A stretch of 8,866 nt of DNA from JBGPJO01 sp964348535 (GTDB taxonomy: Bacteria; Patescibacteriota; Minisyncoccia; Phycocordibacterales; JAKFXT01): NCBI GenBank assembly GCA_964348535.1, contig CAYGDB010000030.1, positions 1 to 8,866 on the forward strand, read 5' to 3'. The position numbers were made by a program, and so were the translations under genes. The notes below the pieces were generated by a model. The model was not told where the DNA came from and ran no database searches. It saw only the letters and a list, made by a program, of their open reading frames with translations. Below, one piece after another: positions 1 to 5,808 of the stretch (its first letter is position 1; each line of letters opens with the position of its first letter).

Positions 1-15
1 TTCTAGTAGAGCCGC

Positions 16-24
16 AGTATATCA
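16..24 (-). promoter_or_regulatory. Possible extended -10 promoter for a gene left of the window
   Basis: Read on the minus strand, this site is TGATATACT, which matches an extended -10 (TGn followed by TATACT). No convincing -35 lies at the usual distance, which is common for extended -10 promoters. It sits downstream of the doxX-like stop codon and points out of the window, so any target gene is not visible. It rests on one short motif in AT-rich DNA and could be chance. Confidence 0.3.
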
Positions 25-68
25 AATTCAGCCTCCCAAAAATTCCTTTAGCTCAAAATTTTAAATTT

Positions 69-473
69 TTAAAGTGGCAAGTCAAAAGCCAAGAAACCTG
101 CGCCGGAGAACATCAGGGAGAGAGATATTGATAGAAGTATAAAATCAAAAAGCGCTCCCTCGGTTCCGAACGGCTTTCCCCAGAATTTGCTTATTAAAAG
201 AATGAGCGAGATGGCACCGGCCACAAGCGCCCCGATTTGGGTATAGAGCCCTAGAATAAGAGATAGTCCGGCCAAGAGTTCAATTGCGCCGAGAATTGTG
301 GCAAAAAATATAGGAGGGTTTAAGTGGGCGTTTCCGAAAACTTCCATAAGGCGATGTTTGTCAGAAGATAAAGCAAGCCCTCCGAAACGAACAAAAATAA
401 AACCAAGTCCAAGACGAAGTATGAAAGGCGCAAAAAGAAAGTAGACAAGCAGTTCTGGAAATATGCTAAGCAT
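69..473 (-). CDS. DoxX-family integral membrane protein
   Basis: The protein has 134 residues and is almost entirely hydrophobic, with four predicted membrane helices at roughly residues 5-30, 53-75, 80-96 and 106-127. The arrangement (LRLGLGFIFVRFG near the N-terminus, then an ELLAGLSLILGLYTQIGAL segment in helix 2) is that of the DoxX/SURF4-like family. Members are small four-helix membrane proteins, some linked to quinone or redox stress functions, but the activity of most is unknown, so no substrate is assigned. Length is normal for the family. The ATG at 473 is supported by a -10-like TACAAT ending 6 nt upstream, which would give a leaderless mRNA; there is no Shine-Dalgarno. A terminator separates it from the upstream minus-strand gene, so it is probably its own transcription unit. 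Confidence 0.85.
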   Translation of the reverse strand: MLSIFPELLVYFLFAPFILRLGLGFIFVRFGGLALSSDKHRLMEVFGNAHLNPPIFFATILGAIELLAGLSLILGLYTQIGALVAGAISLILLISKFWGKPFGTEGALFDFILLSISLSLMFSGAGFLAFDLPL

Positions 474-479
474 CTCAAA

Positions 480-488
480 ATTGTATCA
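480..488 (-). promoter_or_regulatory. Extended -10 promoter of the doxX-like gene
   Basis: The minus strand reads TGATACAAT, an extended -10 with hexamer TACAAT at 480-485. Only 6 nt separate the hexamer from the ATG at 473, so the expected transcription start falls on the start codon itself. The -35 region is poor. The site lies downstream of the terminator at 513-535, as expected for an independent promoter. Confidence 0.45.
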
Positions 489-512
489 TTTTTTTAAATA
501 AAGGCAAAAAAT

Positions 513-535
513 AAAGCAGGCCGTAGGCCTGCTTT
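513..535 (-). terminator. Rho-independent terminator (possibly bidirectional)
   Basis: A perfect 10-bp stem, AAAGCAGGCC / GGCCTGCTTT, encloses a 3-nt loop (GTA). On the minus strand the stem is followed by TTTATTTTTT-like sequence (TATTTTTTGCC). It lies 15 nt after the stop codon of the 70-aa protein gene and before the doxX-like promoter, so it most likely ends transcription of the former. Short T runs on both sides would let it work in either direction. Confidence 0.85.
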
Positions 536-550
536 TTAAATCGTTAAGCT

Positions 551-763
551 TTACGCTTTTCCGTTTCTTCTTTTAATACTTTTCATTTTTTCGTGTTCGT
601 ATCTTGAACAAGTATCTTTTGCTTGGACTTCGCATTTCTCCCTGTTTTGAGCGAAGTGAAGATCGCAGTATCCTTCTTTAGTTTGCCCGTAAGGACAGCC
701 TCCAACAAGACACTTGTTTCGTGAGCCCAGTCTTTCTTGTCTGGGTAGATTTTTCAATATCAT
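551..763 (-). CDS. Small zinc-knuckle-type protein, function unknown
   Basis: The predicted protein has 70 residues and is basic, with a clear metal-binding pattern: C18-x4-C23-x9-C33-x2-H36 (CLVGGC ... GYCDLH). This CxxxxC...GxCxxH arrangement is a common short zinc module in bacterial and phage DNA-associated proteins (some HNH nucleases and small regulators), but nothing else here identifies a partner domain. Two further Cys (44, 52) and His57 could form a second site. The C-terminus (KMKSIKRRNGK) is Lys/Arg-rich and might contact nucleic acid. The start is well supported: AAAGGGGGT lies just upstream of the ATG, one of the few clear Shine-Dalgarno sequences here, behind a strong promoter (796-825) and ahead of a strong terminator. 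It is therefore a single-gene, probably well-expressed unit. No function is claimed. Confidence 0.75.
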   Translation of the reverse strand: MILKNLPRQERLGSRNKCLVGGCPYGQTKEGYCDLHFAQNREKCEVQAKDTCSRYEHEKMKSIKRRNGKA

Positions 764-773
764 ATTACCCCCT

Positions 774-802
774 TTGTGTTCTGGTTTCTTTTCTGATTAT
801 AT
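774..802 (+). promoter_or_regulatory. Possible promoter of the SpoU methyltransferase gene
   Basis: On the plus strand TTGTGT (774-779) and TTATAT (797-802) are separated by 17 bp, and the -10 is preceded by TGA (extended -10 type). The -10 lies on top of the -10 of the divergent promoter at 796-801, so the two would compete for polymerase. Both hexamers are only partial matches. Confidence 0.35.
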
Positions 803-825
803 ACAAATATATTTTCTGGTGTCAA
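796..825 (-). promoter_or_regulatory. Near-consensus sigma-70-type promoter of the 70-aa zinc protein gene
   Basis: On the minus strand TTGACA (820-825) and TATAAT (796-801) are separated by 18 bp; both hexamers match the consensus exactly. The expected transcription start gives a leader of about 25 nt that carries the GGGGG Shine-Dalgarno of the gene starting at 763. This is the strongest promoter in the window by sequence. Confidence 0.8.
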
Positions 826-832
826 TATTTTT

Positions 833-1312
833 ATGAAAATTCAACCTTGCGCATACCTCATACTTCACAATATAAGAAGTTCGGAAAATGTCGGGTCTAT
901 ATTTAGAACAGCTGACGCTGTCGGCATATTGAAGATATTTTTGACAGGAATAACACCTTCCCCTGTTGATCGTTTTGGTAGGATGAACCGCAAGATTGCA
1001 AAATCTGCTCTTGGGGCGGAGCATACGATGCCTTTTGAAAAATATCCGCAGATTGGAAAAGTTCTAGAAAATTTAAAACGTCAAAATTTTCAGATTGTCG
1101 CAATAGAGCAGTCGGTCAATTCTATTGACTACAAAACTGTCAAAATAAAGTCTAAAGTTGCTTTTGTGTTGGGTAGTGAAGTCGGCGGGTTGTCTGACAG
1201 CGTTTTGAACAAATCTGACGCGGTGGTGGAAATTCCGATGGCTGGCAAAAAAGAATCTTTGAACGTTTCTGTTGCTGCCGGAGTTGCTATTTTTCGGATG
1301 CTTAATGTTTGA
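833..1312 (+). CDS. SpoU/TrmH-family RNA 2'-O-methyltransferase
   Basis: The protein has 159 residues and covers a whole SPOUT catalytic domain with no N-terminal RNA-binding extension. Three family motifs are visible. Motif 1 is N13-IRSSENVGSIFRTADAVG with the conserved Arg25. Motif 2 is FVLGSEVGGL (111-120). Motif 3 is IPMAGKKESLNVSVAAG (134-150), which forms the trefoil-knot SAM-binding loop. The family transfers a methyl group from SAM to a ribose 2'-OH in tRNA or rRNA. The motifs look more TrmH/SpoU-like than TrmL-like, but the target nucleotide cannot be read from sequence. The ATG at 833 is the first in-frame ATG after the promoter region, with only a weak GGTG upstream. The gene converges on the next gene with an 11-bp gap and no visible terminator. 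Confidence 0.9.
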   Translation: MKIQPCAYLILHNIRSSENVGSIFRTADAVGILKIFLTGITPSPVDRFGRMNRKIAKSALGAEHTMPFEKYPQIGKVLENLKRQNFQIVAIEQSVNSIDYKTVKIKSKVAFVLGSEVGGLSDSVLNKSDAVVEIPMAGKKESLNVSVAAGVAIFRMLNV

Positions 1313-1323
1313 TTTTAATTAAA

Positions 1324-2205
1324 TTAATAAGTAGCCGTGCCTATAGTTTCTTTATTTAGGTCAAGAAGTTTTATTATCTCCCTCCTATCCTTCCAAAGTT
1401 TTTGGTTTCGTCCAAGATAAACTCTCCACTCTTTTTTATAAAAATCTTTGTCATTTTTGTGCTCTTCAACGCATGATTTATAGTTTAGTTTTTCATTTAC
1501 TATAGAGAGACACTCTGACTGAAGATGCGGGGGAATGTTGTTTAAAGGCATATTGCAACGGGGAATACTCTCAAGGTAATCAATACAATCGTCTTTTAAA
1601 TAGCCGGGAATTGAGCGGTCTTGCTCCAATGGATACGGGCATTCTTCCGGAAGGTATGGGGTAAAATTTTGAAACTGTTCAAAATATCCCGTGCATTTGT
1701 TTAGTTTAAAAGAGTAACCCGTCGGTGAATTTCCTGTCACTAAAATTACTTTATCTCCCGGGTCTATGAAAATAGGCGATTCATAATTTATTTGACCGGC
1801 GAAAGGCAAATCAACACCCTTGGGAATTATTGTTCCGTTTCCGGTTACGGCACTTCTTATTTCAAAACCGCTAATCATAACCTTTCCTTTATGAGAAGAA
1901 TTTAAAGTAAAAGTTACATATTCTGTCGCAGGGAGAGCGCCCCATGTGCCGTAAGCGTATAAAGAAATATCTTCGGCTAAAACAGAGTTGTTTGCGTTAT
2001 TTTCATTTTTTAAATTATCCGATTCATAAGGAGGAAATTCCTCAAATTTCTCAAATGTTTGACCGAAGTCATAGCCTATAAAACTTTTACCGCTTGATTC
2101 TTTGTAGTTTGTATTTAAAAAATCAACTTGAGACGAAGAGCCTTTGGTTGCCGCCCAGGCGATGGCGAATATAATGACAAAAATAAAAATCAATTTTGGA
2201 GTCAT
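1324..2205 (-). CDS. Secreted or membrane-anchored Cys-containing protein, lamin-tail-like features
   Basis: The protein has 293 residues. Residues 2-19 (PKLIFIFVIIFAIAWAAT) form a signal peptide or N-terminal anchor. Residues 80-170 look beta-rich (ISLYAYGTWGALPATEYVTFTLN, then DPGDKVILVTGNSPTGYSFKLN). The C-terminal half contains all six cysteines (171, 189, 207, 217, 232, 245), an even number that fits disulfides outside the cell. The ending, WKDRREIIKLLDLNKETIGTATY, resembles the last strands of lamin-tail (LTD) domains, where a 'LLD-x-nG-x-vV' pattern precedes an aromatic. I read this as a cell-surface structural or binding protein, possibly LTD-related; this is inference from pattern, not a confirmed family. 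There is no Shine-Dalgarno; a TAAAAA 7 nt before the ATG could be a -10 for a leaderless mRNA. The upstream DNA holds a large palindrome. Confidence 0.75.
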   Translation of the reverse strand: MTPKLIFIFVIIFAIAWAATKGSSSQVDFLNTNYKESSGKSFIGYDFGQTFEKFEEFPPYESDNLKNENNANNSVLAEDISLYAYGTWGALPATEYVTFTLNSSHKGKVMISGFEIRSAVTGNGTIIPKGVDLPFAGQINYESPIFIDPGDKVILVTGNSPTGYSFKLNKCTGYFEQFQNFTPYLPEECPYPLEQDRSIPGYLKDDCIDYLESIPRCNMPLNNIPPHLQSECLSIVNEKLNYKSCVEEHKNDKDFYKKEWRVYLGRNQKLWKDRREIIKLLDLNKETIGTATY

Positions 2206-2243
2206 ATGTTTATTTTTAGTTTTTCGTTTTGGAAAATGATTCT

Positions 2244-2311
2244 TATATGCGACGAGAGCGAGCGAAACGAAAAATCAGAATTTTTCGTTTCCGAGCCGAG
2301 GAGCACATATA
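2244..2311. repeat. Intergenic palindromic (REP-like) element
   Basis: Inner arms GAAACGAAAAAT (2264-2275) and ATTTTTCGTTTC (2280-2291) pair perfectly over 12 bp around a 4-nt loop (CAGA). Outer arms TATATG (2244-2249) and CATATA (2306-2311) pair over 6 bp. Exactly 14 nt of purine-rich CGAG-type sequence separates inner from outer arm on both sides, so the whole 68-bp unit is symmetrical. A further copy of TTTTTCGTTT at 2220-2229 could pair with the left inner arm instead. There is no T run, so it is not a standard terminator. It lies between the mutM stop and the start of the 293-aa gene. Confidence 0.7.
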
Positions 2312-2370
2312 TGTCCAAAATCTCGCGACTCTACCGAGAACAAGAATAAGTCCTTAATTTCGCAGTATTC

Positions 2371-2385
2371 TGGGGCTCTGCCCCA
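2371..2385 (-). terminator. Small hairpin after mutM, weak terminator candidate
   Basis: TGGGGC and GCCCCA form a 6-bp GC-rich stem with a TCT loop, about 10 nt after the mutM stop codon. No T run follows on the minus strand, so intrinsic termination is doubtful. It may instead protect the 3' end of the ruvA-murE-mutM mRNA. Confidence 0.3.
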
Positions 2386-2395
2386 TGGACCTATA

Positions 2396-3328
2396 TCATG
2401 ATACACCACCCTTTTTTCTAATCAATCTTTGATGACTGTCGCAAAAGTGAGCACTACGCCCTCCTTGTTTTATTCTTGTTATTGTTCCGCCACAGCCCCT
2501 TTTTGAGCATAGTTTTCCTGTTTGTCTGTAAGCTTTGTGTTTATTTTGAAAACCTCCTCTCTCGCCGTTTATATTTCTGTAGTCAGACATTGAATCACCC
2601 CCAAGCTCTATGGATGTTTTCAGAATCTTTTTTGTAGCCGTGTAAGCCTTTTTTATTTTTTCAGGCGGAATGTTTTTAACCGTTTCAGACGGGTGGGTGT
2701 CAGCTTCAAATAATATTTCATCCGAATATATATTTCCAATACCCGCCACTACGCTTTGATCCATCAAAGCTTGTTTTATCTTCCAATTTGGTTTTAGATT
2801 CAGTCGTTTTTTGAATGTCTCCAGCGTGAATGAGTTTTCAAGCGGTTCGGGACCGAGAATGTCCAATCCTCCGGCTTCTTCTATTTCTTTGCTAGGAGAA
2901 ATCATTACTTTGGCGAATTTTCTTAGGTCTGAAAAAGCCAGGTGTTTTCCGTTTGACAAGCTAAAGACAAGGTGGATAAATCTGTTAAAAGGGTCGGCGA
3001 GCGGACCGTCTTTTTTTTCTTGGCGCCATTCTTTGCCAAGCCATTTGTATTTGCCATACAAAAGATGCCCGGTCATCTTCATGTGGATTAAGATTGTGTG
3101 CTCATTTCCCAAGTCTATAAGAATGTTTTTGCCACGTCTTCTCACCCCGATAATTTTTTGGTTGGCAATAGTTTTGCGGAAATCTTTATAATACGAAGGG
3201 TTTTTAATATGCTGTTTTCCGCTATGGATGGAGAGGGGATAGTCAGACCAGACATCTTTGAAAGAAAGTCTTTTTAAAACTCTCTTGAGTCCTGAAACGG
3301 TAGTTTCTACTTCTGGCAGTTCTGGCAT
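2396..3328 (-). CDS. mutM: Formamidopyrimidine-DNA glycosylase (Fpg/MutM)
   Basis: This 310-aa base-excision-repair enzyme removes oxidised purines (8-oxoguanine, FapyG) and nicks the strand by AP lyase activity. The N-terminus MPELPEVET gives the catalytic Pro2 (the N-terminal residue after Met removal) and Glu3. The conserved Lys67 (RRRGKNILIDL), the DLRKF loop (134-138), the H2TH region with Asn199 (VAGIGNIYSDEILF) and the zinc-finger Arg291 (GGRSAHF) are all present. It is about 35-40 aa longer than E. coli Fpg, with extra sequence near 92-112. The zinc finger is atypical: C274-x4-C279 then C296-x2-H299, instead of four Cys in CxxC pairs. The gene starts 3 bp after the murE-like stop, so it is probably translated by coupling, and it is the last gene of the ruvA operon. 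Confidence 0.95.
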   Translation of the reverse strand: MPELPEVETTVSGLKRVLKRLSFKDVWSDYPLSIHSGKQHIKNPSYYKDFRKTIANQKIIGVRRRGKNILIDLGNEHTILIHMKMTGHLLYGKYKWLGKEWRQEKKDGPLADPFNRFIHLVFSLSNGKHLAFSDLRKFAKVMISPSKEIEEAGGLDILGPEPLENSFTLETFKKRLNLKPNWKIKQALMDQSVVAGIGNIYSDEILFEADTHPSETVKNIPPEKIKKAYTATKKILKTSIELGGDSMSDYRNINGERGGFQNKHKAYRQTGKLCSKRGCGGTITRIKQGGRSAHFCDSHQRLIRKKGGVS

Positions 3329-3331
3329 AGA

Positions 3332-4600
3332 TTAGCTTTTAGCTACTAGTTTGATGAGTTCTTTGGCGACTTCAACATCACTCCACGGCGTTTTTGTTCC
3401 TTTTGGTCCCATTATGTAAGGGTCTGTTCCTTTTCCTGTAATGAGAACGACATCATCTTGCTCTGCTTTTTTCAGAGCTTTTGAAATAGCTACACGGCGA
3501 TCTGTTTCAATCTCAACATTGGGATTGATGATTCCTTTTTTAATGTCTGAAATAATTTGTAGAGGGTCTTCGTCATACGGGTCCTCGTCCGTCAGAATTA
3601 TGGACTCGCAATAGGTTGAAGCGATTTCTCCCATTTTTGGTCGTTTCCATTTGTCTCGCCCGCCACCGGTTCCCGACAGGACGCAAATTTTTCTGTAATT
3701 TTTATAGGCTTTGTAGAGCGCCTCAAGCGAATCGGGCGTGTGAGCGTAATCAACCACAACTGTAAAATTTTGACCGGCTTTTACTTCTTCCGCCCTGCCC
3801 GCCACACCTTTAAAATTTTGAAGGGCGCTTGTCATTTTTCCAATCGGTATTTGAAGCGCCTCTCCCAAAGAAAGGGTGGCAAGAGTGTTGTAAACGTTAA
3901 ATTCTCCGACCAGTTTTGTTTTGATTTCTTTTTGACCCCACAAAAAAGACGCCCCGTCTTTTGAGAGTTGAAGTTTTTGGACATCTTTTATGGAAAACAA
4001 TTTGCTGTTTTTCAGCAATCCAAGCTCTAAAAATTTTTTCGTTTCCGCGTCATCTTTATTTCCGATAAAAAACTTCGGAGACTTTTTACTTCTTAATAAT
4101 TGTTTCCCGATCTCAAGTTTTGCGTTTAGATAGTTCTCGTAAGAGCCGTGAGATTCTATGTGCTCCGGTGCGATGTTGGTAAAAATAAGAGCGTCTAAGG
4201 ACAAAAACCGATGTCGGAACTGCCTCGCTCCTTCGGATGTTATTTCCACGATTCCATGGGTGCATTGAGCGTTTAGAGTAGCTCTAAAAAACTTTTGGAG
4301 AAAAAAGCGCCCAGGCATTGTCATTTTAAAAAGATTTGGTTTTGAATCACTTCCGATTTTAAAACGAAGAGTTCCAGCCAGCGCCGTTTTAAAACCGGCT
4401 TCCTCAAGAATGGCGTTTAAGAGCTCCGCCGTGGTGGTCTTGCCTTTTGTGCCTGTAACTCCTATCAGAATAAGTTTTTTGGTGGGGAAGCCATAGATAA
4501 ATGCTCCCAAAAAGGCCAATAAAAAATGATACGGAGTTTGAAACAGTCCGATAAGTCTTTTGGGCAGAATCCTTTTTATTATTGAAAGAAACTTTTCCAT
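3332..4600 (-). CDS. MurE-like Mur ligase lacking the N-terminal UDP-binding domain
   Basis: The protein has 422 residues and belongs to the ATP-dependent Mur ligases that add an amino acid to UDP-MurNAc-peptide in the cytoplasm. Visible motifs are the P-loop GVTGTKGKTTT (47-57), NIAPEHIESHG (142-152), the lysine that is carbamylated in the family (K161), VVDYAHTPDSLE (282-293), GGGRDKWKRPKMG (312-324) and GKGTDPY (389-395). The usual MurE N-terminal domain is missing; instead there is a short hydrophobic stretch (FLLAFLGAFIYGF, 26-38). The DNPR motif that selects diaminopimelate in MurE is replaced by EDPY (339-342), so the amino acid added is uncertain. A TTG at 4618 would extend it by six residues into ruvA. 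I prefer the ATG at 4600, 4 nt after the ruvA stop and preceded by GGGGGA about 10 nt upstream. Confidence 0.9.
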   Translation of the reverse strand: MEKFLSIIKRILPKRLIGLFQTPYHFLLAFLGAFIYGFPTKKLILIGVTGTKGKTTTAELLNAILEEAGFKTALAGTLRFKIGSDSKPNLFKMTMPGRFFLQKFFRATLNAQCTHGIVEITSEGARQFRHRFLSLDALIFTNIAPEHIESHGSYENYLNAKLEIGKQLLRSKKSPKFFIGNKDDAETKKFLELGLLKNSKLFSIKDVQKLQLSKDGASFLWGQKEIKTKLVGEFNVYNTLATLSLGEALQIPIGKMTSALQNFKGVAGRAEEVKAGQNFTVVVDYAHTPDSLEALYKAYKNYRKICVLSGTGGGRDKWKRPKMGEIASTYCESIILTDEDPYDEDPLQIISDIKKGIINPNVEIETDRRVAISKALKKAEQDDVVLITGKGTDPYIMGPKGTKTPWSDVEVAKELIKLVAKS

Positions 4601-4604
4601 AATA

Positions 4605-5174
4605 TTATTTTCCCCCAAGAAGTTTAAGAGCTTCCTTTATTCTGTCTCCGGCTCCGGAAATTGATTCCGGAATTTTTTTCAAAATTTCTCTTATTTCCCG
4701 CTCTCGGTATCCGAGCGATTTAAGGGCATCAAGGACATCGCTCTCGTCGTCAAGAAAAGCCCCTTCGCTTGCGACACCAATCTTGTCTCTCAATTCAAGA
4801 ACAATTTTGTCAGCGGTTTTCTTTCCTATGCCGGAAACTTTGGTTAGATAAGAAACGTCATTTTGCGATATGGCTGAAATAAGAGTTTGAGTAGGCACTG
4901 CGTTTAAAATGGCAAGGGCGGATTTCGGGCCCACTCCCGGGATGGTTATAAGGAGCTCAAAAAAATCGCGCTCTTCTTTTAAAATAAATCCGAAAAGGTC
5001 TTGGGAATTTTCTCTTACCGCGAGATGTGTCCAGAGGGCCACGGTTTCTTTTTTACTACTCACTTTTTGGATGACATCGTGCGTGGCAAACAGGCGATAG
5101 CCGATGGAGCCAACTTTTAGAGTCAGTGTTTTTCCGTCGCTTGCTATTACTTCTCCTTCAAGGTAGCCAATCAT
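4605..5174 (-). CDS. ruvA: Holliday junction DNA helicase subunit RuvA
   Basis: RuvA binds the four-way Holliday junction and loads the RuvB motor for branch migration in recombinational repair. The 189-aa protein shows all three family domains. The N-terminal OB-fold starts MIGYLEGEVIASDGKTLTLKVGSIGYRLF and continues to about residue 65. Two helix-hairpin-helix motifs follow, LLITIPGVGPKSALAIL (74-90) and LTKVSGIGKKTADKIVLEL (109-127). The flexible acidic linker leads to the small C-terminal RuvB-binding domain (DVLDALKSLGYREREIREIL). Length is normal. It is the first gene of the operon with the murE-like and mutM genes. There is no Shine-Dalgarno next to the ATG; a TAACAT 7 nt upstream could serve as -10 for a leaderless message. 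ruvB and ruvC are not in the window, though ruvX/yqgF lies about 2 kb away. Confidence 0.95.
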   Translation of the reverse strand: MIGYLEGEVIASDGKTLTLKVGSIGYRLFATHDVIQKVSSKKETVALWTHLAVRENSQDLFGFILKEERDFFELLITIPGVGPKSALAILNAVPTQTLISAISQNDVSYLTKVSGIGKKTADKIVLELRDKIGVASEGAFLDDESDVLDALKSLGYREREIREILKKIPESISGAGDRIKEALKLLGGK

Positions 5175-5210
5175 AATGTTTATGTTATCTTAACCCGCTC
5201 CCTTTCGCTA

Positions 5211-5237
5211 TTGCTTTTTAAGTCTTAATTTTATAGT
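5211..5237 (+). promoter_or_regulatory. Candidate rpsT promoter giving a leaderless mRNA
   Basis: TTGCTT (5211-5216) and TATAGT (5232-5237) are separated by 15 bp, a little short. The -10 ends 9 nt before the rpsT ATG, so the expected leader is only about 3 nt. No Shine-Dalgarno is present. The site sits in the 72-bp divergent gap shared with ruvA. Confidence 0.45.
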
Positions 5238-5246
5238 ATTTCATTT

Positions 5247-5510
5247 ATGCCAATTAAATCTTCAGCCGAAAAGGCTCTAAGAAGCTCAAAAATAAAGCGA
5301 GTTTATAATATCCGCCGTAAAGAGGTGGTTAAGAATAGCGTTAAAGAGTTAAAGAAGCTGGTGGCTTCGGGCAATAAAAAAGAGGCCGAAGTTGTTCTCT
5401 CAAAAGCGTTTAAGGCACTCGATAAGGCGGCCAAAGGTAATACTATCAAGAAGGGGAACGCTTCCAGAAAGAAATCTCGCCTTTCCGCGATTGTAAATAA
5501 GATTAAGTAG
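5247..5510 (+). CDS. rpsT: 30S ribosomal protein S20
   Basis: S20 is a primary 16S rRNA-binding protein of the small subunit. The 87-aa product has the typical size and composition: the opening MPIKSSAEKALRSSKIKRVYNIRRKEVVKNSVKEL, a helical bundle rich in Lys and Arg, and the C-terminal KKGNASRKKSRLSAIVNKIK, where most S20 proteins have a K-x-A-A-R-R-K-S-R-L motif. Here the segment is KGNASRKKSRL, so Ala-Ala is partly replaced. The gene is a single-cistron unit, with a promoter just upstream and a strong hairpin terminator 7 nt after the TAG stop. It is transcribed away from ruvA. Confidence 0.95.
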   Translation: MPIKSSAEKALRSSKIKRVYNIRRKEVVKNSVKELKKLVASGNKKEAEVVLSKAFKALDKAAKGNTIKKGNASRKKSRLSAIVNKIK

Positions 5511-5517
5511 AATTAAG

Positions 5518-5547
5518 AAAACCCCTCTACCGAAGTAGAGGGGTTTT
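5518..5547. terminator. Bidirectional Rho-independent terminator between rpsT and hicA
   Basis: A perfect 13-bp stem, AAAACCCCTCTAC (5518-5530) with GTAGAGGGGTTTT (5535-5547), closes on a CGAA tetraloop. The A/T tracts at both stem bases make it work for rpsT on the plus strand and for the hicB/hicA unit on the minus strand, which stops at 5570. Confidence 0.9.
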
Positions 5548-5569
5548 GAGTTTGTTCCAACTTGTTCAC

Positions 5570-5803
5570 TTAAGATTTCTTTTGGATTATTCTTAGATAC
5601 TCTTCACGTGATACCCCTAAAACTCTCAAGTTGTTGAGAATTATAAACGCTGGAAGCGATGTGTCACGAGGAATAATAACAGGTCTTTTTATTCCTTTTT
5701 TCCAGTAGATTCGGTGGTCTCCTTTTTCTCTTTTAAATTCACAGCCGATTTTGAAAAGAAATTTCTCGAATTCTTTCTAGTGTATTGACTGAATCCTAGA
5801 CAT
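5570..5803 (-). pseudogene. hicA: HicA-like mRNA interferase toxin, interrupted by an in-frame TAG
   Basis: Reading from the ATG at 5803 gives MSRIQSIH, then an amber codon (TAG, 5777-5779), then 68 codons without interruption to TAA at 5570. The downstream reading is unmistakably HicA: KEFEKFLFKIGCEFKREKG, the catalytic His motif GDHRIYWKKG, and VIIPRDTSL, with a C-terminal tail LGVSREEYLRII. HicA is a double-stranded-RNA-binding-fold mRNA interferase neutralised by HicB. Full length would be 77 aa, normal for the family. In HicA the residue after the Ser/His at this point is usually Gly (SGKE), so the stop replaces that Gly. No ATG, GTG or TTG lies just after the stop that could restart the protein. 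TAG also ends rpsT and hicB, so codon reassignment is unlikely. It starts 5 nt after the hicB stop. Confidence 0.8.
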
Positions 5804-5808
5804 AGAAA

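Noticed and set aside
2811..3191. A 126-aa plus-strand frame inside mutM
   Set aside because: It is antisense to clear Fpg motifs and has no recognisable protein features.
4601..4618. TTG start of the MurE-like gene overlapping ruvA
   Set aside because: The ATG at 4600 has a better-placed purine-rich ribosome site and leaves a normal 4-nt gap to ruvA.
5777..5779. Reassignment of TAG to an amino acid, which would rescue hicA
   Set aside because: TAG is the normal terminator of rpsT and hicB in this window, so reassignment is not supported; TGA also ends genes here.
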